64,000 nt of DNA from Taenia hydatigena (GCA_036345935.2 JADWOT020000009.1:11871899-11935898), one strand, 5' to 3'; counted from the first letter of the stretch, positions 10,717-23,239 are shown. The notes: a model not told the origin generated them from the letters alone. A program made the numbers and translations.

Positions 10717-12699
10717 TCATGGCTTCTGTTTAGGTGAATTAATAGCTGCACCGCCAAGGTAGCCATAATCTTGCATTTGTTGGATAGGATGATCAACAAG
10801 CATCAGTTTTACCTTCTCCAGCTTGTTCGTAGCAATAAACAGATGTGATTTTATGATTTCAAGCTTTGATGGCTCTAAATCGACCAGGAATTTTACAACT
10901 TTAGGCATAGAATGGCGCAAGTTAGCCAGTTTATCCAAGCCGGCGAATACCAAAACTTTATCAATACGAGGTATTTTCGAGTGCACCAATTCAAGCTCCT
11001 CGTCTGTGATTATAGGTATCACATTTGCAACCGTTGTCTGCACCTCTTCCGTAACCTTCACTTCTCTCTGCTCCTCCTCTGCAGGATCCTCCGTTGAACT
11101 GGCCACTGGCGGTACAGTCGTCATTGCTGCCGCAGGCGCATGCTTCGCAAGCGAGGGCACTTTGGCCACAAGAGCTTTCACCACCTCATCATCCATGCCT
11201 CCCAGGTATTCGTCAATATCGGACAGCTTGTCGAACACCTCCTTCAACGTCGTGGAAGGCAGATCGGAGAGGAGTGCGCCGAATTTGGGCACATGCTCAG
11301 CAACGTAGTGAAGGGTGTGCGCATCCATATTGGTTACGAAATCTTGCAGGTTTTGATGGTTCTCGATTACGTACCGAACGAAGCGTGGGTCCATGTTCAG
11401 CATGACATTGGCGAAGGTGGGCGGAATATTTGGCACAGTTGACAAAATGACCTGTGTAGCATTGACATCCGTGCGGTTGAACGAATTGGGCGTGTGAGTA
11501 GAAGGTTCAGACGTTGTCGCAATAGTAGGTCCCGAGGATGTAAAGGTAGGCGCCGAAGTAGTAGCAACAGTCTTCAGCGTTGTAGCAGCAGCAGTAGTAA
11601 TGGTGGTGGCGGCAGTAGTCATGGCAGGCTTCGATGTTGTAGCCACAGAACGTTGCTTTTCGACATTGCTGAGCGCATAAGGCATCTCGCCTCCACCCAC
11701 GTGAGGCTCGACACCGAACAAGATGCTGTCGATGTTTGGCACGCTGGCGACGATGGATTGAAGAAGTACAGGATCCATGCTTGCCACCACATCATTGACG
11801 TTTGGCATCCATGCCATCATAGCTTGTAGAGCGTAAGGGTCCATACTGGCGGCGTAAGCACCGAATCCCGGCACGTACACCAAAGCAGATTGCAGCAGTG
11901 CAGGATCCACCGACATGAGGATTTGACGCAAGTTGGGCACACTGAGCAGTATTGACTGCAGAAGAGCTGGATCCACAGTGTGCACTGAAGTGGGGTAGAG
12001 TGGGAATGGGATCTGCGACTGCATGGGAGGAGGGAAAATGATATGCTTAGCATGACCAGTCACAGGGTCATACACACTGGTCCTCGAAAGGGAATACACC
12101 TGCTCACCGTTCGGCAACGTATGCATAGGAACATTACTGTCCTGCATGAGCTTTATCAGCAGCAGAGCATCATCGCCCCGTACCTCACCCACTTTTAGCC
12201 ATTTAGGACCCAAATCACTGCACATCCCACTCGAAGCACAACTCCTCGTCCACCCTGATGGCTGGTAGAATTCGCCATAATTGTCAGGTAAGTGGCAAAC
12301 GCCATCACGACAGACAACGGTGCACCCATAGCCCCTAAATGGCCCGCTGATGCATTCACCGGCTAGACACTGCTTAAGGTCATAGTTGTCTTTGCATTTG
12401 CCATCCTTGCATCCACTCCAGTAGCCGCAGTTGTTACCATAGTAGCCATGCTTGCCAAAGGCTCCATTGTCCCACGCTTTCTGCATTCTCTTTTGTGAAA
12501 AGACGGTGTTTCCGGCGCCACGACACAATGAATTAGAACGAACGTAGTCACACACCTTATTTTGGCAATCGTAGTCGGCATTGTCACCGAAGCGACACTC
12601 AGACGACTGGCATAATGAAAGTGTTGATCGCTTTGGATAACCGAAACCGCCAACTGTGAGGTAACCCAACACTACAATAGCAGCACTAACCAGATGCAT
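10717..12699 (-). CDS. Gene B: secreted Cys-rich protein with 22-residue repeats (660 aa)
   Basis: An intact single-exon family member of unknown function. The open frame can be extended eight codons upstream to a TTG, but the ATG at 12699 (MHLVSAAIVVLGYLTVGGFG) matches the start and TATA spacing of the paralogues. The signal peptide covers residues 1-20. The Cys-rich head covers 30-135, but Cys54 and Cys86 of the gene G pattern are replaced by Arg and Tyr, and a six-residue gap removes another Cys. Two more Cys lie at 154 and 160. 22-residue units start at 241, 263, 285 and 307 (block I) and at 413, 435, 457, 479 and 501 (block II). Block III begins near 565. Residues 352-402 are a Thr/Ala/Ser-rich, mucin-like linker, probably O-glycosylated, and NRT and NAT sites follow at 408-415. 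The C-terminus (QMQDYGYLGG) resembles gene E. Confidence 0.92.
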   Translation of the reverse strand: MHLVSAAIVVLGYLTVGGFGYPKRSTLSLCQSSECRFGDNADYDCQNKVCDYVRSNSLCRGAGNTVFSQKRMQKAWDNGAFGKHGYYGNNCGYWSGCKDGKCKDNYDLKQCLAGECISGPFRGYGCTVVCRDGVCHLPDNYGEFYQPSGWTRSCASSGMCSDLGPKWLKVGEVRGDDALLLIKLMQDSNVPMHTLPNGEQVYSLSRTSVYDPVTGHAKHIIFPPPMQSQIPFPLYPTSVHTVDPALLQSILLSVPNLRQILMSVDPALLQSALVYVPGFGAYAASMDPYALQAMMAWMPNVNDVVASMDPVLLQSIVASVPNIDSILFGVEPHVGGGEMPYALSNVEKQRSVATTSKPAMTTAATTITTAAATTLKTVATTSAPTFTSSGPTIATTSEPSTHTPNSFNRTDVNATQVILSTVPNIPPTFANVMLNMDPRFVRYVIENHQNLQDFVTNMDAHTLHYVAEHVPKFGALLSDLPSTTLKEVFDKLSDIDEYLGGMDDEVVKALVAKVPSLAKHAPAAAMTTVPPVASSTEDPAEEEQREVKVTEEVQTTVANVIPIITDEELELVHSKIPRIDKVLVFAGLDKLANLRHSMPKVVKFLVDLEPSKLEIIKSHLFIATNKLEKVKLMLVDHPIQQMQDYGYLGGAAINSPKQKP

Positions 12700-13030
12700 C
12701 GTAATGCTGCGAATGCTACTCAATTTCTGCGTGTGCTTTTATAGACCTTCGCCAAAGGAAGTGCCACGATCTCACGCAGACCATTGGTTGCCCTGCCTTG
12801 TCACACCTCACTGACCCCCGATTTATATGTTCGTCGGTCGCAATACGCTAATATCTGACTACTGTCATCACAACATACGATTTAAGGTGATATCTTGCCA
12901 CTGTTTATGATGTCCATGATTTGTTGCACGTGAAGGAGATAAAATTTAGGCTTCTCTATTCACTATAATCTTTGCAATGCTACGACTCATTTCTCAGGTA
13001 AATGCATTCATACGAACTGACTCTGTACCC
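12700..13030 (-). promoter_or_regulatory. Gene B promoter with TATA box and conserved upstream blocks
   Basis: TATAAA reads on the minus strand at 12738-12743, about 39 bp before the ATG. Blocks shared with A, E and G follow upstream: CTCACGCAGACCATTGGTT (12771-12789), CACTGACCCCCGA (about 12809-12821), TTCGTCGGTCGCAATA (about 12830-12845), TCATCACAACATAC (about 12865-12878) and TTTGCAATGCTACGACTCA (about 12971-12989). Confidence 0.75.
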
Positions 13031-14870
13031 CTCAGCATAGAGGTGAGAAGGTAAGCACAGAATGAGTGCTTTGCAAATGTAGAGCGGGCCTTATCTGTCA
13101 CGAGTTAATCGCCTTTCTCTAGATATTCTGCCTCTTGGTGGGATTTCACAAACACATTCATTAGCGTCGACCAAATAAGGAGCCTATTCATAATGCCATA
13201 CTTCTGGCGCATTGATGCCTCTCAGGTAGCAGCCTATCTACAATCATGCCGACTTTCTTCCATCTACACTCTAGTCATTGCTATGATGCAGAGTCTACGA
13301 ATCGGCAACGCGTTGGAGTTCATTATACGAATAGTTGCGATTTGATTTTGATTTCTCCTCTTTGCCGTGACTCAAAGTTTTGCGTATGTCACACCCTGGG
13401 GAGATTAGCAGCATAAAAGTTGGTGTGATTTCCTGAGAATGCCTGTTCTACACCTCTGTTGATGTCTGCAAATATCAAAGAGCTTTTTCGGAGACGGTCA
13501 CACATGGATAGGAATCAAGATGCACAAGGTGATGTAGATACCTCGCTACCTCGAGAATTACCACAGAGATCAGCCGTCTAAGCTTATATATCATGATTGA
13601 GATCATGAAGGGCGAACTGGCAGCGAATGCAAAGAACTGCATTATCGTGCATTTGGCTGTGGACAAGAATTATTTCACCACTGTACGTCACACAAGTCTC
13701 ACCTACTTCCAACCAACTAACTGACATTTAAGTGGTACGACGTAAATTCTATTCACTCAGTCAACGCTTGCCGCCAAGTACAAAGGATATTCAGCGAATG
13801 TCAAATGTCTTAATTGTGTAAGATGGAGTCAGTCTTAGTAGTCACCTCCTCACCTCATGCCAGCGCCCTCATCGTGCTCTCACTAGCAACCAAGAAGGTG
13901 ATTTGTTCGATATGCAGACCTCGGACATCGAAATCTCCACCAAAATTGGCATCTTATTAGATTTTATTGGGCATATTGTTTGACATCTCTGCGGTTTGAC
14001 CAAGTCAGGAAGTGTTGTTCATCGCTTTGCCCTAGTTACAAGAGCGCCCAAGGATCCGCCTCTGTACTCACTCCCACCGGAATGGCCACTCGGGCGTGAC
14101 AGTAAGCCTCAAGCACTTCTGTGTGTTAACGAAATTGATTTTGCAATAATATCACCACTTCGGAGCAACAGAGTCCCTTAGAATGACTTGTACAGGCCTT
14201 CAGCTTGTGAAGACAACCAGTCAGCACAAACCGACTCATATCAACGCTAAGAAACGGGACATACGTCAAGGAGTTCGGCTTCTACTTACCGTTGGTTGTG
14301 CAATGGATCATTAATTAAAAATTGATTCAAATGAAAGGCGGCCTATTTTAGCCTAGTTGTTAGTGAAAGCAGATTATGTGCACGGAGGTTTTGTTCTCAA
14401 AGTGAGCTTTAGCTTTTTATGAGTTGGGAAGCTACCGTTGCAATCAACGTAATAGAGATTTATTGCAGAAGATAACAAAGCGCGTTTAAACGCGATTCAT
14501 ACAGCAGAGCAAAAGTCCTATTCCAAGTAATAAACTAATGCTACGAAATTGAAGTACAGTTGTTGAAATTACAAGGATTTAGCCAAAATTGGGACAGAGA
14601 CGGCAACCGAAGTTTGGCGTCTCAGAAGGCTTTTCAAGTACTCTATTCCTCAAATTATCAAACATGCTTTAGAATTTGTGCAAAGGCAACATGGCAGAAA
14701 ATTCGATTCCAAAAAAAAGAATATTTTCCCCCAACCATGCATGTTTTATTGCACTTGATGTAACTTTCCATTTGAACAGATGTGATCCTTGGAACCCAGC
14801 TTCGATGAAAGCCTCTTTTAAAGATGCATTCGAGCTCACCTACCCTTCACTCCATTGGCCTGTTTATTAA
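13030..14870. other. Intergenic with one dispersed-repeat copy; relic of pseudogene C 3' end
   Basis: At 14068-14130 a stretch beginning GGAATGGCCACTCGGGC resembles 26348-26405 and 43945-44005. At 14458-14468 TTTATTGCAGAAG looks like the minus-strand polyadenylation context of the family, so the 3' end of pseudogene C may reach here. Nothing else is recognised. Confidence 0.45.
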
Positions 14871-14879
14871 TTTACCAAA

Positions 14880-15840
14880 TGTGAGTCTGCACAGTCGAAT
14901 CTTATTGTACGTAAATTATCAGCACGTATGTCGATATGTACTTCTACCTGTGTTGGTATTTGTGGTGCACATTCTGCATTCGAGAAAAATTTACCTAGAG
15001 TAGCATAACCTACCCCACGATTCATGGTTCCAAACTGTTCGTTAACTTTGGGCACTTTGCCAAAAGCCACTTACAATTTGTTAAGATTCAGTTTTGACAG
15101 ATTTTCAACTTTATCAACTTGCACCGTGACATGCTGTGTCTGCTAATGCATTCTAATACGAAGACTGTGAAGGTTGTGCCAGATTTTGGTTTTGCACTGA
15201 GTGGAGGCTGAATTTACAGCTAAAAAGCGATGGCATATTGAGTAGGAATGCTAAGCACAGTTGATCAAAACTATGTAAGTTTTCGGCGCAAATTTTGGTG
15301 GATCAATGGTTTAATAGTGGGTTCTGATGGTATAACATCAGCAACCTACTTTGGAAATTCAGCACATTCAGCATCGCTCTTAATGGCAACAGTTATGCGC
15401 CGAAGGAAGTCACTCGCATACCCTGGTTCCAGTTGAGCTGGTATTGTGGGTATATGGGGCTAATCGTAATTGGCAACGGAATGGCAAACGTTATCGCGGC
15501 AGATAACTTGCCAGCTACCGCCAATGGTGATAACACAGCATTCACTGGCTCGACACTGCTTGAAGTTGTAGTAGCCCTCTTAATTCCATCCTTACATCCA
15601 CCCACGTAGCAGTTTGTTTACCAAGGGCCCTGCTACCATTTCACGCTCTCCGCATTACATTCTGTAAAAAATGCGACCTTCTCGGAGTCATAATACCATG
15701 GATCAAAACGAACGTAGTCATTGAGACCACCTTCACAACCGCAGCTAGTAGTTGCGCTAGAATGTTAATTGTTTTTGATAGCCGAATCCACCAACTGTGA
15801 GACAACGCAACGCGGTGGCGGATGCACTAACGGGATGTAT
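14880..15840 (-). pseudogene. Pseudogene C of the Cys/22-residue repeat family
   Basis: Read on the minus strand from 15840, the N-terminal region is IHPVSASA...LTVGGFGYQKQLTF. It is clearly the family signal peptide, but the start ATG is now ATA and a stop follows within about 30 codons. The Cys-rich head is recognisable but frame-broken around 15390-15720. A piece equivalent to the ILSTVPSI start of block II lies near 15240-15270. Block II matches continue at about 14960-15170, where the spacing of the matching words agrees with gene G at 39965-40105. Block I is missing, so an internal deletion occurred. The upstream region is of the D/F kind, not the TATA promoter of A/B/E/G. Confidence 0.8.
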
Positions 15841-15879
15841 TGCAGTGAATGCGCTCCTATTCATGAAGAAATCGGCTCA

Positions 15880-16160
15880 GATGATCAGATTTCCTCTGAT
15901 TCCACAAGGCAACTGAAATTCCCTCTCTGCAGCATTAAATGAAACGCTACGTACCTTCGGAATCCCTTCTGTCATATGCAAGCAACATGCCTCTTTGCGG
16001 CTACAAATAGGTGGCTGAGCGGTGTTCGATATCGTTTCATTATCTTTAAGACGTTAACAGCTGTGCTGGCACAAAGCCACTACATTGCGACTAATTTTTT
16101 CTCCTTACAACTTCCGCTGCTTCACTATGAACGATACCACTACTATAGTGAGCGTTCAAT
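15880..16160 (-). repeat. Upstream block of pseudogene C (shared with D and F)
   Basis: This stretch aligns in order with 23290-23510 and 33360-33600. Shared words include ATGATCAG, GAAATTCCCTCT/GAATTTTCCTCT, TACGTACCTTCGG/TACGTACCTTTGG, GCGGCTACAAAT/ACGGCTACAAAT and AACAGCTGTGCTGG. It begins only about 40 bp from the lost start codon, so it replaces the TATA promoter found upstream of the intact genes. Confidence 0.7.
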
Positions 16161-16169
16161 GTTGACACC

Positions 16170-19100
16170 ACACCCTGGTAGCTGTATAATTAAATTCAAG
16201 CCAATTTTTGGTTTCCTGCCATTGCACCCAGAAGGTCCCAGTTGGTTTATTCACCCCCTTGTTCAGCTACAGTAAGGGACTAAAAAGCCGTGTAAAAATG
16301 CGTTGGAAGCATTGCAGTTGGATCGGCAGAAGCATGACCAATTCCTTCCACTGCATTCTGTGGGTCGGAAATGAAGTCCTTTACCCTTCATTCAATCCTC
16401 TCTAGCACGAAGCCACGAAAGTGAGTGATGCGACTGACTAGTAGCTAGAATGTGTGCCTTCACTCAATTGAATAGTTTTGGGTGAAAAATTGTTTGGTCT
16501 CACCTTAGAATGTGCATGTAAGAATGCTGAATTGCGACCATAAAATCCTCGTATCTGAGGTTTGGCCTCAAATTACACTATATTTAATGGCAAATGTAAC
16601 CACACTAATCCATTCACTGCTAGTAAATGAAGGCCAGTGGGTTGGTCTTTTCTAACAAACTTGCAGACAGTTGACGGCCATCGACTTTCACACACTTTTG
16701 AAAAATGCTTGCATTTAGCTTTTGGTGTTAATAGAAATACTTATGACAAAGCTTGCTTTTCGGATAGCGAACAGTCTTAACATATTCTCAGTGGCACGTA
16801 TGAAAGACCAGGCTTTGAGGCCAGCCGTCGTGTTTTATTCGTAATTTGCGCTGAAGCGAACAGGCATGTGAGTGTCTGTTACGAAAAAATAATTTATTTT
16901 GTTTAATGCTTAAATATTTCTGAGCGTGGTTTAACTTAAAAGTGTGCTCTGCAATTTGCAAGGCTTACTGGACTCATGATTTCCGTAATGTGTGTGGCGG
17001 AATGTCCGAATTTTGCTATCTAATTTAACCAAACGCGGCTATCGGCAGCGTGTTTGGTCCAAGCGGCTTTTACACCATGTCGGCGTCTTCTGGTCCTGGC
17101 AGTCACGGGTTCATTTTCAAATCTTCACGAAAAGTTAGGGATTGGAATTTTTTCCCATATTTTGTGCATTTTATTTGCGAGCAAAAGACACCTCTCAAAA
17201 TGATGAGTTTATCATTCCATGGCAGTCGAACCGTTTTTAGATTAGCCTGAAGTAACGTTTGAGGTCCTCTGGTGATTATTTTAGGAAATCAAAAACTAGG
17301 TTGATGATGACTTGAGCCCAATTTTTGCTACACGTACGGCCAAGTATGTTGGGCGAGATTGCGAGATAATCCAACAATTGCATAACGTGGCTCCTAGCGT
17401 GTTATTAATACTCTAGCGATTGAACTTGAGGACTGACTTGGGTTATAACCTCCTTTCCTTTGCCCTAGTCCATAGAAAATTGACATCTTCAATGATAATT
17501 GAGAATAAAATTTGTGTGCTGACTTCGATGGATGGATAGAGGGGTTTAGCAAATGCAGAACAATAAAGTAGCTCTGGTTTTAGGCCTTAATTCCACCCTA
17601 CAACCATATTTAGGACTTTTATAGAAAGTTGATATCTCCATGGATCTCTTCCTCCAACACCTTTTGTCAACGTTAAAACAAGAAGCGGTGTTGGCTGCAG
17701 AGCTGGAGGTCTGAATTCTTCGTCCCTTAGAAAGATTTAGGAACCTCCGCTTTACAATCGCAAGGCAAAAGAGAGAGGTCTTCTCTGTACAGTGCACTCT
17801 TTCATTAAGAACTTCATCGTCCAATTCATTCGACGCTCCTTCTATGAGGCAACGAATCACAATATCATGGCAACGAGTACGCGAGCGGATGCGAATGCTT
17901 AGAGGGTTGCGGTCGGGGCAGAATTCTAGGTGTCACATGCTCGATCCCTTCATAGTCCCTTTTCTACACTGTGGATGCACCTGATGTCTTAGTGGTTCCG
18001 TCATCCAGTAGGAGCTACTGCAAGCATTCATCTCTAATATCAACGTCAAATGTATTTGGCATCCTGATTTTTGTAAATTGGGTTGATGTTACTTCTCCAA
18101 CGCTTGTTTCTTAACAGTTTATTGTGTTTGGGTAATTTTGGTCTTGCAAGCACATTATTTACGGTTAAAGCAGCAAATTAGTTCAACTTTTTTGGTGTAC
18201 AAATGAGCTTGTTTTAGATAAACAGGCTTTTTGATGATAGTAAATTAGTAGAGCGGCTAACCTGTTGAAATTGGGTAGAGTGGATACGTTTTGTGAGTCG
18301 GTCAGCCTTTTCCTGTAGCACGCTTTGAATCCTCTTAGCCATTGGGTGGAATTAATTAATTGGGTTCAACTCAGTTCTAAGGGCCAACTGTGAGCCAGTT
18401 TTTCAAACGTTTTTCGGTAGCATTTTAAAAGATGAAGTAGGCAGTAGTAAAACGCAATGCTTGTAATTAAATGGTTTGGACAGTTTGATTTTGGTGAAGT
18501 TCGGTCATTCGACAGGCATCATGTTTGTGGGGACTTCCTCGTTTGTATAGCAGAGAAGAGCGCATCCCTCTTGGTTCACCCCATTCGAGATTGGTGCGCC
18601 AAGAACAACCGGCAGTGATGTGTAACATGCTTGACGAAGCACCAATTGTTCGCTCATGCTCCAAAATTGAAGGAGGCCGAGAACCTGACTACCATTTATA
18701 TGCTTTGGAATAGCAGGTGGCAGACAGTAGGGCCTTTTTTGCTGTCGCTTCATACCTGCCGTAATGATGATCGGCTATGAACTGGTACTGTCATAGGCGG
18801 TGGTGTTCTTCACTTTATAAAGCATATCTACATGTGAAAAAGTTCATACGCAGCTATTTTTGACAGTAAGCGGACCATTGGTTGTCTGTTTGGTCCCATT
18901 AATTGTTTTGCATTTCAGCCTTTATTTAGTGCTAATCAGTTGGGGATGTCGAAGCACCAAAGTAAGGGAGACTTTGCGCATCTAGTGGTTGTGTTGGCAG
19001 ACCTTTCTGCCCCTCTTCAAGGGATAGGTTTGGCTATAACTCTTAGATTTCATCGCTTCATCACGCATTTGGCACCATTTCTACTGAGCCAATTAAAGAT

Positions 19101-22010
19101 GAGGTAGTGGATGTACTTATTCATCGCGTCTTAGGCAAAAAACACCACCCCTCCAATAGCAAGTGGGTTATTCTGGTTACCAACTAATGGTCTCCCTCAA
19201 AAGCCAGCGAGTTGACGCGTCGTCCCTGAATCTAACGATGGTTGTAACGATGAAATGTAGTTGGTTGAACTCCTCCTCGTTTCGCAGGCGCGGTCATTGA
19301 GTGTTTCGTTGTCCATTAATAGATTCTTATGTTTGGTTACATTTATATACTTCATTTCGTCGAAGTCATGGCTGAAGTAGGCATTTTGATTGCATCTCTT
19401 TATCACGAGGAAGATAAAATATGGAAACATTTGATTTTGCGCCATTAGATAGTCTTTGCTCCAGCTCTTGCCTTATTACAACATCAACTGAAGTAGAAAC
19501 GCTATTTAGTCTCGCTGTCAAGATACATTAATTAAATTCGGTTCTGGCTACTTCCATTGCAGACCGAAATCGCTACTTGTAGAATGGGTATTTCGGAACA
19601 TTTTCAAAAAGTTGTTCAAGGCTGTTTGTTCCTTTCCTTTTTGAATCTCTTTTCAGAATCACCAAAGCTGTAGGATGGGCTGTGATAAATGGTCAACTCT
19701 TGAGAAACCTATTTACAAGCAAAACCCATCCCCCAGTTCATTCATCAGAATTATTCTTTCCAACCCAAATGCACTTTATGACAGCTAGGTGGGGATTTTA
19801 CTCTATTCTTCCATCTAGTCATTAGTCTATTTACCTATGTTAGACATCCACATTCCTGTAGACCTTTAAGGCAAACGACTTTGGAATTAAGGTTAAAGCG
19901 GACTTAGGGTTGTTGCCAGATTGAAAGAAGTGGAATTTGTGGGAAGTTAAAAGAAGTCTGACTTTTAATGCGTGCCACTCAGGAAGGTGTCTTCACTACA
20001 TCATAGCGACCAACAATAAGGACAGCTACAGTGGGGGTACAGACGCTTTTGCTGACAGCGGGAGAGCTGGAAGCTCATGAAGCCGAAGTGGCGTAGTAGG
20101 CGATACGTCGTGAGAAGCTTGTATAAACGTGTCTTCTAACGAGGCAATGCCGGCTACTTACGTTAGATGTCGGATAAGGTGGAGACGGTCAACCTCAGGC
20201 TTGCCTACTCCACTGCCACCATTCAGGCCGCCTCACAGTCATGGAGGTTGAATTGAAGGAAATTAACCAGTCTTCACTAGGTGCAGATCAACGCTGCGGA
20301 ATTGAATGCGAGGATGGCTGAGTCGTGGATAGAGATTGCCGTCTCCTGCTCTTCTTCTTCTTTATGCCAAATGCTCTGTTTTCCCGTACTCATCCATTCC
20401 ACATCCCTACAATCATGCATCCATTTGTTCTTCCTAGTTCGATTAGCTTCCCTCACGCGTAATTTGTCCTTGCGTTAATTATAAATTCAAACATTAGCCC
20501 AGCAGTTCGTTTTTTGTATACGTGCCAATGCGCTAATCCTCTGACCCGATTTCTTGGTAGGTTGTATTTTAATATTTTAATAACACCCTTGCATTGGCTG
20601 CGGATCTTGAAGTCTCCTTTGCTAAGTTGCCTGTTGTGTGGTTATTCATTTGTGATTGAAGTCCAGAACATCCGCGTACATTAATTCTAAACGTTTCAGA
20701 ACCATAGTTGACCTTTCGAGTTGTTGATGCGTTCGAGGCTAGAGTTGATCTGAGCAATTGTCTCCAGTTCTGTCGACTCTGATCTGGTGGCTTAGTCGAT
20801 TAAAACCACAAATGTGTTGGTCTCATTTACAAACTTCGCTAGCTGAAAGCAATTAACACAAGTTCAGCTTGCAAGAGATGCTATGAGGGTGTGTAGGAGA
20901 TCTTAGGAGATTTTATAATAAGTCCACCGCTTTGGAGACGCATTTGGGTGAGGTCGCCAAGGTGAATGTTTGCGTTGGGTAGAAGGTCAGAGGTTAGTGA
21001 GAAACTACCTTCCATTTTGGTGAACAGTGTTTCCTTCCTCTCTTTTTCCTGATAAGCGCAAACGAAATGATAACGGAAGAGGCGACACAGAAGTGCTCAA
21101 CCTTTCCCAAAGTGGCTCAATTGAACTTTACAACCCTTCGAATCCTTGTGCTCATGCACCACTTGCATCAATTTCTACCGCTGGAATCAACACGTTGCCT
21201 CCGCCTTTAAAGAATACTTGCTAAAAACACAGCAGTAACGCTATTCTTCTGTAGAAACTTAGGGGCTAAAACTAGTGCCCCTACTGTTCAGTCGATGTAT
21301 TTGGATGGCACGAAGTCGAGCCAAATAAAAACCTACAAGTGTTTTACATTTGGACAGGGATGCTGAATCACTCAGACTGCCAATCGGCGACCTACCGATT
21401 CGTGGCGCAATCAAAAGCGGAGCACTAATCCATGGTGGGGGGCTCAATTAATGCTCTAATTGAACGTAAGAATGTACTATTTGCAATACGGGTGCTTAAA
21501 AGAGAAGGTGGGTGCGTTCCAAATGGTCCGAGTGAAGGCCAAGAGTCGAAATCACAATTCACTTTTTAAACGACGTGATGGAAGTTAATTCAGATAGCGC
21601 CTAGTAAACATCTCAGCCCCATCCCTTGCTTTGATACAAACCACGACACTGGTTTTGACTGCATGTTTTATGGGAGACATTTATGCGAGTAACTTACGGC
21701 AAAACCAAGGACTGACGTCAGCGCACCTACCCTCCTAGAAAAAAAATGACCTAGAATTCCCCCATTTACAACTTGCGGCAATTAAAGTTTTTAAGCTGAG
21801 GTCTGTCAATTTCTCACTTGTGGTGTCTCTATGAAAAAAAGCAAACATAGGGGCCGATAGGACATATTCCTCTGAGAACCTGAGCCCTTCAACCTATAGA
21901 AAACGCCGTGAGCATTGAGTGAGTCCTTTTTATGCGTCAAGATTGTCTCATGTACCATACACCGGTCCCCTTTGAGATGGCCGTCTACCCGTTAGCTGCG
22001 ATCTCATAAG
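16170..22010. other. Intergenic, no gene recognised
   Basis: This is the longest stretch without a recognisable feature. Frames are short. A 104-codon minus-strand frame at 17546-17860 starts at GTG and matches no domain I know. I see no terminal repeats, retroelement domains or family fragments. Confidence 0.5.
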
Positions 22011-22017
22011 CATATCC

Positions 22018-23239
22018 TTAAGCGTCACGCCAACACGTAATCACTTTGACTTTGGACATCATGCGTTGACTGAGGTATGGATTGACACCAAACAAGGTGC
22101 TATCGATGCTTACCACGTTTGCGATGATAATTTGGAGTGGTGTGGGGCTTATAATTAGCAAAATATCTTTAATATATGCCTGGTCTGTAAGCACTGACTG
22201 AAATGCCTTGGGTTCATACTGCAAGCCTGATCACTTATCCTCTGTGCATTTCACATGGCAGGTTGAGGAAGCAGTAGATCCTCTGTTGTTATAAGTTGAT
22301 TTAGGTGGGTCCATAGCATGCACATAAACGGGAAGACTTGACATGTGGGCTGTTGTTGGATAGAACGACCATAGCGATGCATGTCACTCAGCAGCGTGGG
22401 GTCATGGCAATTGCCATAATCCATCCCACCACTCATCAGTGGATAGGCAGGAAGATCGTAGCATAGCATAACGCTCGAGTGCATTGCAGTATCAATGACA
22501 CGCAACTCACCCAGTTCTTGCCACCAACTTCCATATTGGTTACGTATTCCTGTTGAGTAATCGCACATTTTCCTCTCAGAGTCCTTGCAACTTTGATGCT
22601 ATAGAACTCAGTGTTGCAGAACTACACTTTGTTACCAAGTCACTGTCTTCTGCTAATCTTGAGACGCTTGCTTCACCACAGTCATCATCAAGACTGATAA
22701 TGGTTTCATAAGCGTCTAGCTGTGACTCACGAGATATGGTGAAAAAATCTAGCAACCAACCTTGGACAGAATTTCTATAATTGCCTTTAAAATTGCTTAT
22801 TATTGATCCGACTTACCCTCATTGATCTCATATTCGTACCCTGATCCCTGAGGTAAAAGCGGTCATGGTAGGCAGCTTGGCAGGTGTCATCAGCAATGCA
22901 GCTGCGGTCCTGGACTGGCCAAGTGAAGCATTTATCAGCCTGACACTGCTTGAAGACGTATTAGCCCCCTCGTTTACCATTCCTGCATCCACCCAAGTAG
23001 CCGCATTTTCCACCATAGCAGCTCTGTTTGCCAAGGGCTCTGCTACCAACTCACGTCTCTCGCATTCCCTTCTACGGAAAGATGGCTTTTCAGAAATCAT
23101 AATACCATAAAATTGAAACGGGTGCAGTCACTGACACCACTCGACAACCGCAGCACCAGAAAGTTGATTGCTTTGTATAACCAAAGCCAACAACTGCGCA
23201 ACAGAGTAATACGATGGCGAATACCCTAACGAAACGCGT
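22018..23239 (-). pseudogene. Pseudogene D of the Cys/22-residue repeat family
   Basis: The minus-strand reading begins at 23239, where the start ATG has become ACG, with a degraded signal peptide (RVFAIVLLCCAVVGFGY). The Cys-rich head is frame-shifted (about 22870-23100). A second segment (22251-22568) has LPAYPLMSGGMDYG, which matches LPAYPMVGDGQYHG of gene A at residues 110-123. A third segment (22018-22224) carries block I remnants such as ISPTPLQIIIA and STLFGVNP. Blocks II and III are not found downstream, so the copy is 3'-truncated as well as frame-broken. Its end word SQRMM is shared with pseudogene F. Confidence 0.8.

Noticed and set aside
11560..11640. Possible triplet microsatellite
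   Set aside because: It is the imperfect coding sequence of the Thr/Ala-rich linker of gene B, not a clean tandem repeat.
17546..17860. 104-codon minus-strand frame
   Set aside because: It starts at GTG and I found no domain; chance length.
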